From the NCBI RefSeq assembly GCF_023062595.1, contig NZ_JALLAN010000008.1, positions 166,664 to 230,663 of the forward strand: a DNA stretch of 64,000 bases, in the 5' to 3' direction. The stretch's first letter is position 1. Each line of letters opens with the position of its first letter. The position numbers and the translations under genes are program-made. Source of the DNA: Arthrobacter rhizosphaerae. GTDB taxonomy: Bacteria > Actinomycetota > Actinomycetes > Actinomycetales > Micrococcaceae. The notes beneath the pieces are model-generated. The model saw only the letters and a program-made list of their open reading frames with translations, had not been told where the DNA came from and did no database searches. Shown piece by piece: positions 1-9,158 of this stretch.

Positions 1-978
1 GGAACGGGCTATCTTCGGCCCTGGAATCCCTGCGGCGTGGGCTGCAGTGGCCGCGGCCAGCAGGTTGCCGACGTGATGTGCCCCGATCAGCCGGCTTGAC
101 ACCGGAAGCCCCTGGCTTTCGCCAGGAAGAAACAGTTGGAACTCAGGATTTCCCGCGCTGCTGGTTTCGGCGTTGGCCGCCTGCACGTCTGCCTTCCTGC
201 CCTGCCGCTCCGGCTGCGCCGAGAACCCCAGGACAGACGAGGACGTCCGGCTCTCCATGGCAGCCACCCGTGGATCATCGAGGTTGATCACGCCGATCCC
301 GGTGGCCTCGAGTGCTTCCAGCAGCTCCCCCTTGGCCTTCGCAATGTTCTCTACGCCGCCAAATTCTCCCGCGTGGGCAGTTCCAACCCCCAGGACCACC
401 CCGATGTCCGGGCGCACCATATCCGCGAGGTAGCGGATATGCCCGACGCCGGTGGCCCCCATCTCGATGACGAGGTACCGGGTTTCATACCCGGCTTTGA
501 ACACGGTGAGGGGAACGCCGACTTCCCCGTTGTAGGAGCCCTGCGGCGCTATGGTCTCGCCTTCGGCGGCAAGGATTCCCGCAAGCAGGTCCTTTGTGGT
601 GGTCTTGCCCGCTGAGCCGGTAATGCCGATGACCGTCAGTCCGGTGCCCTCGGCCTCACGGTGCGCACGGATTCGGCGCACGGCCTCCGCGGCCAGCGCC
701 CCCATGGCCAGCACTGCGTCCGAGACAATGACGGCGGGATAAGGCTCGCCAGAGGCCTCGGCCACGTCACGCTCCACGAGCGTGAGTACAGCTCCACGGT
801 CAAAGGCCGCACCAACGTAGTCATGCCCGTCCGCGACTTCCCCCGGCTTGGCGACGTAGAGGGACCCGGGGGTGGCTTCACGGGAGTCCGTCACGACAGA
901 AAGGGGCTTAATGGAGGGATCGGCGGCGAGGCGGCCGTTTGTTATGTTGGCAATTTCAGCCGCAGTAAATGAAATCAT
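1..978 (-). CDS. murF: MurF, UDP-MurNAc-tripeptide--D-Ala-D-Ala ligase (3' end cut by window edge)
   Basis: Adds D-Ala-D-Ala to UDP-MurNAc-tripeptide, the last cytoplasmic step of the muropeptide precursor. The frame is open for 326 codons from ATG at 978 to the window edge, so roughly the last third of a usual 450-480 aa protein lies outside. The translation, read from the reverse strand, has the Mur N-terminal uridine-binding region and the ATP-binding loop GITGSAGKTTT at residues 118-128. It then has the conserved central segment VIEMGATGVGHI and GTAHAGEFG. It starts 6 bp after the murE stop, so it is co-transcribed with murE. Start choice is supported by this tight spacing. Confidence 0.95.
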   Translation of the reverse strand, partial: MISFTAAEIANITNGRLAADPSIKPLSVVTDSREATPGSLYVAKPGEVADGHDYVGAAFDRGAVLTLVERDVAEASGEPYPAVIVSDAVLAMGALAAEAVRRIRAHREAEGTGLTVIGITGSAGKTTTKDLLAGILAAEGETIAPQGSYNGEVGVPLTVFKAGYETRYLVIEMGATGVGHIRYLADMVRPDIGVVLGVGTAHAGEFGGVENIAKAKGELLEALEATGIGVINLDDPRVAAMESRTSSSVLGFSAQPERQGRKADVQAANAETSSAGNPEFQLFLPGESQGLPVSSRLIGAHHVGNLLAAATAAHAAGIPGPKIARS

Positions 979-984
979 CTCGGT

Positions 985-2673
985 TTAGGACTCTATCCGC
1001 TGGTCTTCGAGAACCGAGAATCCACGGGCTGTCAAGGCGGCGCGGAGTTCCTCCCGGTCGTCGAGTGCGAGATTGACCCCTTGGACTTCCTGCCAGACCT
1101 CATGGCCCCGGCCTGCAATGAGGATGGTGTCCTCGGGCCGGGCGAGTTCAACCGCCTGCCTTATGGCCACGTCACGGGGAAAGCTCTCCATGACGGTGCA
1201 ACCCAGCCCTTCTGCATCTTTCGCCGCTGCTGCACCGGCAAGGACGTCGGCCCGGATTCCGGCTGCATCTTCGTCATGGGGGTCGTCATCCGTGACTATG
1301 ACAATGTCCGACGAACGGGCCGCAATGGCACCCATCGTCGGCCTTTTGCCTTTGTCCCTTTGCCCCGTTGCCCCGAAAACCACTATCAGCCGTGCGTCGG
1401 TGGTAGCAGGGCGTAACGCCTCCAAGGCACGTAAAAGGGCATCGGGGTTGTGGGCAAAGTCCACGACGGCGGCCGGCGACGACGCTACGAGCTGCATGCG
1501 GCCGGGAACAGAAGTGCTGAAGGGGTCGGCGGCGTCCAGCGCCTGCTGCAGTCGTTCCTCGTCCACACCGGATTGGAGCACCATGATGGTGGCCAGTGCC
1601 GCATTGGACACGTTGAAGGTGCCGGGCAATCCGGTGTGCACCCGGATCTCCCGGCCATCCCGGTGCCGGAGCCTGAAGTCTGTACCAAGTCCTCTGGGAA
1701 CGGCTTCCACCACACTCCAGTCAGCATCGGCGGTCTCGTGGCCAACATGCGTAGAGAGAGTGACAACCGGGATCCCTGCGGTTCCCGCGAGCCGCCGGCC
1801 CCATTCATCGTCCACGGTGACGACACCGGCAGTAGCATGCGCGGATCCGAACAGCTGTGCTTTGGTGAGGAAGTAATCCTCCATGGTGCCGTGGAGATCC
1901 AGGTGATCCTGGGTGAGGTTCGTAAACCCGGCGACGTCGAAGATGACGCCGTCGACCCGGTGGAACGAAATGGCATGCGAGGAGACTTCCATGGAAACTG
2001 CATCCAGCCCCCGCTCCCGCATCAACGCGAGGAGCGCATGCACGTCGGTCGATTCCGGGGTGGTGAGCAAACTGGGGATGGGATCGCCGCCGGCAAGGAT
2101 CTCAATGGTTCCGATCAGCCCGGGCGTCTTGCCAAGGCTTCTGAGAAGGGCATTGATGAAGTAGGTCGTCGTAGTCTTGCCGTTGGTCCCGGTCACTCCG
2201 AAGAGGGTGGGGGTGCCCTCTTTCCCTGCGCCGGTCCCGTACACGTGAGCCGCAAGCTTGCCCACCAGCGAGCGGGGATCCTGGGCGATCAGTACCGGCA
2301 CTTCAATGTCTGTCGACAGTGCGAGCTGCCGCGCACCGGCGTCGTCCGTTATGACAGCCACAGCTCCTGTGGAAACGGCCTGGCCGACAAAATCGGCTCC
2401 GTGCCGGGTGGCACCAGGCAATGCCACATAGACGTCTCCCGGTTCCACTGTCCTTGAGTTGAGGGAAATGCCGGTGACGAGGATCGGCGCGGAGGCCTCG
2501 GGGACCACAACGCCCATTTCCTCGCCCAGGTTTCCAAGCGCCACCGCGGTGACAGAGGAGGGACGGAATGAGCCGCGTGTCGTGCTTTGCCGGCCTGTGT
2601 CGTCCCTGTCTGTGTTGTCCCGATCGGGAGCATTCTGGCCAGTGTTGGCGGCATGGGCATTGAGCTCTGACAA
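985..2673 (-). CDS. murE: MurE, UDP-MurNAc-L-Ala-D-Glu--diamino acid ligase, probably lysine-adding
   Basis: ATP-dependent ligase that adds the third residue of the stem peptide (562 aa). The start is TTG at 2673, preceded by GGAG six bases upstream. The first 40 residues are Asp/Thr/Arg-rich and probably disordered. The P-loop GVTGTNGKTTT lies at residues 159-169, and the family SHAISFHRVDG segment is present. In diaminopimelate-adding MurE the specificity motif is DNPR; here the same position reads DDPH (residues 463-466), followed by DED. The DNPR arginine contacts the diaminopimelate carboxylate, so its loss fits an L-lysine enzyme, as expected for Arthrobacter; that specificity is inferred. 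It sits between ftsI and murF in the dcw operon. Confidence 0.95.
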   Translation of the reverse strand: MSELNAHAANTGQNAPDRDNTDRDDTGRQSTTRGSFRPSSVTAVALGNLGEEMGVVVPEASAPILVTGISLNSRTVEPGDVYVALPGATRHGADFVGQAVSTGAVAVITDDAGARQLALSTDIEVPVLIAQDPRSLVGKLAAHVYGTGAGKEGTPTLFGVTGTNGKTTTTYFINALLRSLGKTPGLIGTIEILAGGDPIPSLLTTPESTDVHALLALMRERGLDAVSMEVSSHAISFHRVDGVIFDVAGFTNLTQDHLDLHGTMEDYFLTKAQLFGSAHATAGVVTVDDEWGRRLAGTAGIPVVTLSTHVGHETADADWSVVEAVPRGLGTDFRLRHRDGREIRVHTGLPGTFNVSNAALATIMVLQSGVDEERLQQALDAADPFSTSVPGRMQLVASSPAAVVDFAHNPDALLRALEALRPATTDARLIVVFGATGQRDKGKRPTMGAIAARSSDIVIVTDDDPHDEDAAGIRADVLAGAAAAKDAEGLGCTVMESFPRDVAIRQAVELARPEDTILIAGRGHEVWQEVQGVNLALDDREELRAALTARGFSVLEDQRIES

Positions 2674-2750
2674 GTGGATCTCCGTTGGTGCTAGTTGATC
2701 ACACCCCGGGCGAGAGAGTGTGCCCCCAAATACATGCGGTCGTGGACGTG

Positions 2751-4574
2751 CTACTTGGCGTACTGCGGCAGCCGGGCAGGTTCGCCGGTGGATGGCGGGA
2801 CGTTGTAGGTCCGCAGCGTCTGGCTCATCACAGAACGGAACACCGGACCATTGGTGATTCCATAGATGCTGCCCTTGGGCCGTTGCAGGACCACTTCAAC
2901 AATAAACCGCGGATTGTCCATCGGCGCCATTCCGACCATGGACGCCGTGTAGCCGCAATAGCCGGACTTTCCATCGTCACATGGTGATTCCGAGGTTCCG
3001 GTCTTGGCGCCGACGCGGTAGCCGTCGATGGCGGCATCTTTGATCTGGCCCTCGGTTACGGCGCTTTCGAGGATGTCCCGGACCTGTTGGGCCGTCTGCT
3101 TGGAAACAACTTCCCGTGCCGGTTTGGCGGGCACTTTTTCCTCAGTGCCGTCTGGACTGAGGTAACTGTCGATAAGCCTTGGCTGCAGCATCACTCCGTC
3201 GTTGGCGATCGCCTGATAAGCGCGGACGGTCTGAAGGGTCGACTGCGAGACGCCCTGCCCGAACAGAACCGTGTACTGCTGCCGGTCATCCCATTGGTCA
3301 GCAGGGGTCAGTATGCCCTTGGCTTCTGCGGGAAGTCCGATTTCAGGAGCCTCACCGATGCCGAATTTCTTCAGCCAGTCGTAGCGTTCCTGCCGGGTCA
3401 GGCGTTGTCCTGCCATCACTGTTCCTGTGTTCATCGACCAGCCGAGGATTCCGGCCAGCGTCCGGTCCTCGGTGCCGTGGTCAAAGGAATCGTTGAACGT
3501 CTGCCCGTCCACGCTGTACGACGGCGGAATGGTGAACTTTTCGAGGGGGCTGGACTTACCTTCGTCGATGAGGGCGGCGGCGGTGATCATCTTCTCCACT
3601 GAACCTGGCTCATACGCAGCCGTAACCGACCTGACACCTCGGTCCTTGGCATCAACCTTTCCAGGATCGTTAGGATCCGGAGCGTTCGTATCAGCCATCG
3701 CCACGATGTTGCCGGTCTTGATGTCCAGGACAGTGAGGACTCCCCACTCCGCACTGAGCTTGTCAGTCTGGCTTTGGATCGCCTGCTGGGCAAAGTACTG
3801 GAGGTCTGAGTTGAGAGTGAGTTTGATGTCCTTGCCGTCCTGGGCAGGGGTGAACTGGTCCACGCCAACGGGGATCCTCAATCCATCGGCTCCAATTTCA
3901 AAGAGCCGCTTACCCGGAGTGCCTTTCAGGATGTCATCCTGCGTCTGCTCCAGGCCCGCCTGCCCTGTTGTTCCGTCTTTAAGGAATCCAACAATTCCGC
4001 CCGCCACTGACCCGTTCGGATAGACACGTTTGCTGGTTCCTTCGGTTACGATTCCCGGAATCCGCAGCTTGGAAATCCTGTCTTCGACATCAGGCTTCAA
4101 ATCCTTGGCGACTATGTAGTAGGGCTTCTCCCCCGTCAGCTGCTTTTTGAGCTCCTCTGAATCCTTGCCCAGGACGGCGGCGAGCTCGGAGATGCCCTGA
4201 TCCCGGGACACGTCCACATACTTTTCCTCGCCGCTTACGGTTTCGAGGCGGGGGAACGACTGCGTTTTCGTATTGACCCGCTGGTCCACCACCACGTTGT
4301 AGCGGATGACGCTGCTGGCCAGGACAGTACCGTTGGCATCCAGTATGCTTCCGCGCTCAGCTGGAAGCACCGTCGGCTTGAGTCTGTTGTTCAGCGCAGC
4401 CTGGGCCAATCCCCCGGCGTCCAGGCCCTGAACCAGGAACAACTTTCCACCCACCACAAGAAGCAGCGAGAGCATCAGGCCCAGACCCAACCGCAGGCGC
4501 CTCGTAGGGCTCGCCACTTTCTTGGCTGCCGACTTGCCGGTGCTTCGCGCCACAATCGAATCCTTGCTGGTCAT
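2751..4574 (-). CDS. ftsI: FtsI/PBP3 family septal peptidoglycan transpeptidase
   Basis: Class B penicillin-binding protein that cross-links septal peptidoglycan outside the membrane. ATG at 4574 gives 607 aa; a longer frame to 4685 would run into the ftsL gene and adds only low-quality basic sequence. One membrane segment lies at about residues 27-48 after a basic cytoplasmic tail. Next comes the PBP dimerisation region with the RGSILD motif. The transpeptidase domain has all three active-site motifs: SVEK with nucleophile Ser325, SMN at 380-382, and KTGT at 524-527. There is no PASTA domain. It lies 37 bp after ftsL; no strong ribosome site is visible, so the start is less certain than the product. 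Confidence 0.93.
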   Translation of the reverse strand: MTSKDSIVARSTGKSAAKKVASPTRRLRLGLGLMLSLLLVVGGKLFLVQGLDAGGLAQAALNNRLKPTVLPAERGSILDANGTVLASSVIRYNVVVDQRVNTKTQSFPRLETVSGEEKYVDVSRDQGISELAAVLGKDSEELKKQLTGEKPYYIVAKDLKPDVEDRISKLRIPGIVTEGTSKRVYPNGSVAGGIVGFLKDGTTGQAGLEQTQDDILKGTPGKRLFEIGADGLRIPVGVDQFTPAQDGKDIKLTLNSDLQYFAQQAIQSQTDKLSAEWGVLTVLDIKTGNIVAMADTNAPDPNDPGKVDAKDRGVRSVTAAYEPGSVEKMITAAALIDEGKSSPLEKFTIPPSYSVDGQTFNDSFDHGTEDRTLAGILGWSMNTGTVMAGQRLTRQERYDWLKKFGIGEAPEIGLPAEAKGILTPADQWDDRQQYTVLFGQGVSQSTLQTVRAYQAIANDGVMLQPRLIDSYLSPDGTEEKVPAKPAREVVSKQTAQQVRDILESAVTEGQIKDAAIDGYRVGAKTGTSESPCDDGKSGYCGYTASMVGMAPMDNPRFIVEVVLQRPKGSIYGITNGPVFRSVMSQTLRTYNVPPSTGEPARLPQYAK

Positions 4575-4611
4575 CCGTGGGTGGTCTGGGCTTGCCCCGG
4601 GCCGGAATGTT

Positions 4612-5301
4612 CTATTGGCCGGGCGTCTTCTGCTGCGGCGCCGGCACCGATCCTCCGTGAAGCTCTGCCGCGGGAGCGGCAGCAACCGGAGCAGGAGGCG
4701 TTACGGTCTGGGCGGGCGGTCCCGCAGGGGCTGCAGAGGCGGAACCGGATGCATTTGACGCTTCTTCCTGTTTCCGGACCGCGAGCGGCTCATTCGCACT
4801 GGCGGGCGGAACGACAGCAAGCTGACCGGCAACTGCAGGGGCGGCAATGACAGCGCCAGGATTCGCCCCCTTGGCAGCCGGCAATGCTTTTCCGGAAACA
4901 CTGAGGTTAGACAAGTCAATCTGGCCTTTGCCTGACGACGCGACCATGCCCAGTTCCGTGGCCTTGGCAGCCAGGTTCTGTGGGGCATCGTAATTCTGAA
5001 CCTGCTGTGTCAGATCCTGGTTCTGCTTCATCAGGCTGGACTGCTCACTTTTGAGCTGCACCAGCTGATACTGCGATGTCGAGACCGAGATGTTCAGCAC
5101 GAGGACCACCATGAGCGCAGCGGCCAGCAACGCGAAGCAGAATACGACGAATGGGGCACGTCGTTTGGACGGCGTGGAGCGTACAAGGGACAAGGGGGTC
5201 CGGGGTTTGGTTCCTTGGCCTGGCGTCAGCGCCCTGGGTCCAAAGGCGTGGGCAGAGCTGCCGGAGACAAGTGGAAAGTTCTTGGCTGCTGCCGTGCTCA
5301 T
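4612..5301 (-). CDS. ftsL: FtsL-like septum protein with long Pro/Ala-rich tail
   Basis: Small bitopic division protein between rsmH and ftsI, the usual position of ftsL. The 229 aa protein has a basic cytoplasmic N-terminus of about 50 residues and one hydrophobic span (about 51-72, [19 protein letters not shown]). A short coiled-coil-like stretch (about 78-105) and a conserved AAKATELGM segment follow. The remaining 90 residues are Ala/Pro/Gly-rich low-complexity sequence, an extension compared with classical FtsL. FtsL proteins join FtsB and FtsQ to activate septal synthesis; sequence conservation is low, so assignment depends on topology and location. Its ATG overlaps the rsmH stop by 4 bp (ATGA), indicating translational coupling. 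Confidence 0.85.
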   Translation of the reverse strand: MSTAAAKNFPLVSGSSAHAFGPRALTPGQGTKPRTPLSLVRSTPSKRRAPFVVFCFALLAAALMVVLVLNISVSTSQYQLVQLKSEQSSLMKQNQDLTQQVQNYDAPQNLAAKATELGMVASSGKGQIDLSNLSVSGKALPAAKGANPGAVIAAPAVAGQLAVVPPASANEPLAVRKQEEASNASGSASAAPAGPPAQTVTPPAPVAAAPAAELHGGSVPAPQQKTPGQ

Positions 5302-6296
5302 GCTGATCTCCTGGCTCTAATACGTTCTACGGCGCGCAACCGGGCTGAGGCCGCACGCGGGTTCTCGGCTATCTCATCCGCAGTGGGCACTTCGGTGCCC
5401 TTTGTCAGGGTCTTGAGCTCAGCTTTGTGCTGTTCGAGCTCGACTGGAAAGCCGAGTGGCGCTGACGACTTCGAACCTGCCTGAAAGACTGCCTTAACGA
5501 TCTTGTCTTCCAGGGAGTGATAAGACATGACCACTACCCGTCCCCCCATAGCAATGGCTTCCACAGCGGCCGGAACAGCACGTTCAAGCACTTCCAGCTC
5601 CTCATTGACCTCAATTCGGAGCGCCTGGAATGTTCTCTTGGCGGGGTGACCGCCTGATTTTGCGGCAGCCGAGGGCACCACGGACCGGATCTGCTCGACC
5701 AGTTGCCCCGTGGTCTCAAATGGCTTTTCTGTCCGCGCCGCCACAATCCGGTTCGCGATCCGGCCGGCGAATTTTTCTTCGCCCCATTTGCGGATGATCC
5801 GCACCAGATCCTCTTCGCTGTAGCCGTTGACGATGTCGGCTGCGGTCTGGCCGCGGCTGGTGTCCATACGCATGTCCAGCGGGGCGTCAAAGGAGTACGC
5901 GAATCCACGTTCCCGTTCGTCGAGCTGCAGTGACGAAACTCCCAAGTCCATCAATATCCCATGGACTTCCGCCACACCGAGGTCCTGCAGAACCTCAGGA
6001 ATCTCATCGTAGACAGCATGGACGAGGTCAGTGCGGGAAGAGAATGGTTTCAGCCGCTCGCCCGCAAGAGCCAGTGCCTCCTCGTCCCTGTCGATGCCAA
6101 TCAGATGGAGGTCAGGATAGCGCTGCAACATCGCTTCCGAATGCCCGCCCATCCCGAGGGTTGCATCGATCGCGATGGGCGTCTCTCCGCGCTGCCGTGC
6201 TGCTTCGAATCCAGGAGCCAGCAAATTGATGCACCGGTCCCTCAGGACCGGCACATGGCGTTCGGACGTCGGTTTCGCCTGGTCTGGATCAGTCAT
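5298..6296 (-). CDS. rsmH: RsmH, 16S rRNA (cytosine1402-N4)-methyltransferase
   Basis: S-adenosylmethionine-dependent methyltransferase (MraW) that modifies C1402 of 16S rRNA in the decoding site. ATG at 6296 has AAGGAAGGA upstream; the frame extends to 6353 but the extra 19 residues are not conserved. The 332 aa length is usual. Visible motifs are the N-terminal HVPVL, the SAM loop GMGGHS at about 48-53, the [14 protein letters not shown] segment, and the C-terminal [10 protein letters not shown]. Second gene of the dcw operon, 182 bp after mraZ and overlapping ftsL by 4 bp. Confidence 0.96.
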   Translation of the reverse strand: MTDPDQAKPTSERHVPVLRDRCINLLAPGFEAARQRGETPIAIDATLGMGGHSEAMLQRYPDLHLIGIDRDEEALALAGERLKPFSSRTDLVHAVYDEIPEVLQDLGVAEVHGILMDLGVSSLQLDERERGFAYSFDAPLDMRMDTSRGQTAADIVNGYSEEDLVRIIRKWGEEKFAGRIANRIVAARTEKPFETTGQLVEQIRSVVPSAAAKSGGHPAKRTFQALRIEVNEELEVLERAVPAAVEAIAMGGRVVVMSYHSLEDKIVKAVFQAGSKSSAPLGFPVELEQHKAELKTLTKGTEVPTADEIAENPRAASARLRAVERIRARRSA

Positions 6297-6478
6297 ACCT
6301 TCGTCCTTCCTTGCCATGGTCCTTGCGTGGCACTTCTTGAGCCAGATCCCCATCCGCGCCTATCGTGCTGTCCGCCTGGCTTCGGGGAAGTAAGCCAGGA
6401 GGACCATCCGATGGGCGGCTGGAGATCTCGTTCAAGAAACGCGATCGGTCGCTCGAGCCGGCAGCTCGAGCCCGGGAT

Positions 6479-6907
6479 CTAGAGAATTCCCGGAATTGGG
6501 TCGTCGGTTTCTGAGAAGGAGGTCTCCTTCTCAGCCAGGTACTCGTTCCAGGCTTGGGCATCCCAGATCTCAGCACGGGATCCGGCTCCAATGACCGCCA
6601 GTTCCCTGCCGAGCCCTGCATATGCCCGGAGTGCGGGAGGAATAGTCACGCGCCCCTGCTTGTCAGGTACCTCGTCCGAGGCTCCAGAGAGAAAGACCCG
6701 GATGTAGTCACGAGCCTGCTTGGAGGAGATGGGCGCCTCCCGCATTTGCTCGTGAATTCTTCCGAACTCCCGCTCACTGAAGACGTAGATGCAACGTTCC
6801 TGGCCTCGAGTGAGAACCAAGCCGCTGGCAAGCTCCTCACGGAACTTCGCTGGGAGGATGATGCGCCCCTTTTCGTCCAGACGCGGTGAGTGCGTGCCAA
6901 GAAACAC
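6479..6907 (-). CDS. mraZ: MraZ, division cluster transcriptional regulator
   Basis: DNA-binding protein of the AbrB/SpoVT swapped-hairpin fold that regulates the dcw cluster. GTG at 6907 gives 142 aa beginning [14 protein letters not shown], the normal family N-terminus, with GGTGGGG just upstream. An in-frame GTG at 6943 would add 12 unconserved residues. Both repeats of the fold show the DxxxR motif: DEKGR near residue 10 and DKQGR near 85. Its likely operator, three GTGG repeats at 10-bp pitch, lies at 6971-7000 inside the promoter, so autoregulation is inferred. Confidence 0.94.
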   Translation of the reverse strand: MFLGTHSPRLDEKGRIILPAKFREELASGLVLTRGQERCIYVFSEREFGRIHEQMREAPISSKQARDYIRVFLSGASDEVPDKQGRVTIPPALRAYAGLGRELAVIGAGSRAEIWDAQAWNEYLAEKETSFSETDDPIPGIL

Positions 6908-6970
6908 CTGGCCCCACCGCCCGTCTGTCGTCGGAAGCTGCACGTCCCCTGTGCTGCCACTACCCTCTTA

Positions 6971-7006
6971 CATCCTCCACTTTACTCCACATTCCCCCAC
7001 AGTCAA
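6971..7006 (-). promoter_or_regulatory. dcw promoter with three-unit MraZ operator
   Basis: Read on the minus strand, TTGACT (7006-7001) is a -35 box and TAAAGT (6984-6979) a -10 box, with a 16-bp spacer. Spanning them are three direct repeats at exactly 10-bp spacing, GTGGGGGAAT, GTGGAGTAAA and GTGGAGGATG (7000-6971). MraZ proteins are known to bind short G-rich direct repeats with this helical pitch upstream of mraZ. The overlap with the core promoter suggests repression by occlusion. The rest of the 307-bp gap (6908-7214) holds the terminator at 7129-7154 and nothing else I recognise. Confidence 0.75.
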
Positions 7007-7119
7007 CGCAACGCGGCTCGATCCAACGCTCTTGTCAAGGGCAACTTCCGCGGAAATCCGAGGTTTTACCTGCATGGGGAGAAGTGGAGGGACAATAACC
7101 CTTCCGAAGGCAGGAGGCC

Positions 7120-7154
7120 TTAAAAGCAAAAGGACCCGGCTCTGCGGGTCCTTT
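7120..7154 (-). terminator. Rho-independent terminator after the DUF3040 gene
   Basis: A perfect 10-bp stem (AAAGGACCCG paired with CGGGTCCTTT, 7129-7154, loop of 6) is followed on the minus strand by a TTTTGCTTTT tail. It stands 60 bp after the stop at 7215 and separates that gene from the dcw promoter. Confidence 0.75.
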
Positions 7155-7214
7155 ATCTTGCCTTCACCCCTGGTGCCTTACGCGGTGTGGGGGGAAGTGG
7201 GGAGTCAGCGTTGG

Positions 7215-7586
7215 TCAGGTATCGCCACGTCGCCGCTCGTCCCACCTTTCCTCCAGGCCATTCATGAACGAGCTGCGGGGTTTGCCAGGCTTTCGGCCTG
7301 GACGCCCCTTCGCGCCGCCTCCGGATGATCTCCGCATGGTGGCGAAGTAAACACCGGCTCCCATCACGACGAACCCAAGGACGCCGACGAAAATCATCTG
7401 CAATGAAACTCCGACTAACAGCAGCAGAACACCGGCGAGGGTAGCCAGCACGCCAATTACCATGTGCCGGGTAGACCATGTTCTGCCAGGATCCGAGCCC
7501 ATGGAACTGGCAAACTTCGGATCGTCCTCATGCAGCTGCTTCTCCAGCTGCTCCAGCAGCTTCTGTTCGTGCTCCGAGAGCGGCAT
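7215..7586 (-). CDS. DUF3040 family membrane protein
   Basis: Small actinobacterial membrane protein of unknown function (123 aa). ATG at 7586 is preceded by a very strong ribosome site, AAGGAGGT, seven bases upstream; a longer frame to 7679 lacks one. The N-terminus MPLSEHEQKLLEQLEKQL is the hallmark of DUF3040, an amphipathic helix. Two hydrophobic spans follow (about 44-64 and 66-86), then a basic Gly/Arg/Lys-rich C-terminal tail. It lies next to the mraZ promoter, a position seen for this family in other actinobacteria; any division role is speculation. Confidence 0.88.
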   Translation of the reverse strand: MPLSEHEQKLLEQLEKQLHEDDPKFASSMGSDPGRTWSTRHMVIGVLATLAGVLLLLVGVSLQMIFVGVLGFVVMGAGVYFATMRRSSGGGAKGRPGRKPGKPRSSFMNGLEERWDERRRGDT

Positions 7587-7860
7587 CACGACCTCCTTAA
7601 GTCGGCCAGCGTCGGGACTGTTCGCGGCCCTTGCCTCATATCCCACAACGTCCAACGTGCGTCTGAGGTTCCCGGGCACCTTCGGTGGTGAATTCCGGGA
7701 ACATCCAGTTGTTCGAGGGAGCTGTCAGGGGGTTCAGGCTGAGAGTTCAATATGTCCAGACGTTCGAAATCTATGTACCTCTAAGGATAGTTTGTTGGGG
7801 CCGGTTCTGAAAGATACCGGCGGGGCGCCTGTGCCAGTGGAAGGCTTCTGGCAAGGCCGA

Positions 7861-9087
7861 TCAGCCCGGATGATCCTCGGGGCCAAGGAGCCGCGCCGGA
7901 AGGAGCGATTTATTGCCGAATTTCCGGGTTACGCGATCCAGCGCCTGCTCTGCCGAACGCCAGTTGTCTTCCCGCCGGTCCAGGCTGAGTTGTAATGCCG
8001 TCTGCCCTGTCTCCTCGAGGTGTTCAGCACGCACCCCTATGAGCCGGACGGACATAGGACGATTGCCGAGCGAATCCAGCAATTGGCCCGCGACACCATA
8101 GAGAAGTTGGGCACTGTCTATGGGGGTGGTCACGCTTCGGCTGCGGCTAATGGTGGAGAAGTCAGCAAACCGGAGTTTCAAGGCCACTGTCCTGGCCACC
8201 AGACCCGCTGTGCGCAATCGGGTTGCCGTCCGGTGTGAAAGCCTAAGCAACTCGCGCCGCAGCACGGCGTCGTCGGCGGTATCTTCGGCGAAAGTCTCCT
8301 CCGCACCGATGCTCTTTTCCACTCTCACCGGGGTTACCGCTCGCGGATCGATTCCCCAGGACAAGCGGTGGACGTGTTCTCCGGATACCCCCAAAACCTT
8401 TTTGAGCGACTGAACCGGAGTTGCTGCCACGTCAGCGACCGTCCTGATGCCCATCCGGGCCAGGACCTCCACTGACTTTGCCCCCACTCCCCACAATGCA
8501 TCCACGGGGAGGCTGTGAAGGTACGGGATGGTCTCCTCCGGTGTGATGAGGAGGAGCCCGTCCGGTTTGCATCGCGTCGAGGCTATCTTTGCAACGAACT
8601 TGCTGGCGGCAATTCCGACGGAAGCGGTAATACCCAACTCATCCCTGACCCGGCGTCGGATAAGTTCACCGATATCCCGGGGTGAGCCGAGACGCCGGAT
8701 GGCCCCGCCTACATCCAGAAAGGCCTCATCGACACTCAGCGGCTCCACAAGCTGGGTGATGGATTCGAAAATTCCCATCAGCTCTGCTGAAACTTCGTAG
8801 TAGAGCTTATGGCGCGGCTCGATGATGACCGCACGGGGACACATTCTCTGGGCCACCACCATAGGCATGGCGGACTTGATCCCAAATGCCCGGGCCTCAT
8901 AAGAGGCTGACAGCACAACGGACCGGTCGGCAGGATGCCCGACGATCACCGGTTTTCCCACGAGTTCAGGCCGGCTCCGGAGTTCGACAGAAACAAAAAA
9001 GGCGTCCATGTCAACATGCATAATGCTGCTGCGCCGGAGCTCCCGAAGAGCTGCTTCGGGCGGTTGAAGGTTCTTATCCGGCAGCAC
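7861..9087 (-). CDS. dinB: DNA polymerase IV (Y-family, DinB)
   Basis: Error-prone translesion polymerase (408 aa). Catalytic acidic residues are visible: Asp26 in HVDMDAFF, and Asp120/Glu121 in LSVDEAFLDV. The steric and fingers segment SYEARAFGIKSAM is present. The helix-hairpin-helix region GVGAKSVEVLARMGI and a C-terminal little-finger domain follow. The start is GTG at 9087; TAGGAT sits exactly six bases before it with no Shine-Dalgarno sequence, so the mRNA is probably leaderless. No SOS box of the GAAC-N4-GTTC type is visible at this promoter. The gap 7587-7860 on its 3' side holds no recognisable gene. Confidence 0.95.
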   Translation of the reverse strand: MLPDKNLQPPEAALRELRRSSIMHVDMDAFFVSVELRSRPELVGKPVIVGHPADRSVVLSASYEARAFGIKSAMPMVVAQRMCPRAVIIEPRHKLYYEVSAELMGIFESITQLVEPLSVDEAFLDVGGAIRRLGSPRDIGELIRRRVRDELGITASVGIAASKFVAKIASTRCKPDGLLLITPEETIPYLHSLPVDALWGVGAKSVEVLARMGIRTVADVAATPVQSLKKVLGVSGEHVHRLSWGIDPRAVTPVRVEKSIGAEETFAEDTADDAVLRRELLRLSHRTATRLRTAGLVARTVALKLRFADFSTISRSRSVTTPIDSAQLLYGVAGQLLDSLGNRPMSVRLIGVRAEHLEETGQTALQLSLDRREDNWRSAEQALDRVTRKFGNKSLLPARLLGPEDHPG

Positions 9088-9158
9088 AGCTCAATCCTAG
9101 TCCCGGGGACTGACTAAACTGGAGGCTGAATCCGGCGTCGACCCTAGAAGGAGTACCT

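Noticed and set aside
1450..2457. 335-aa plus-strand frame opposite murE
   Set aside because: Shadow of murE; all Mur motifs are on the minus strand.
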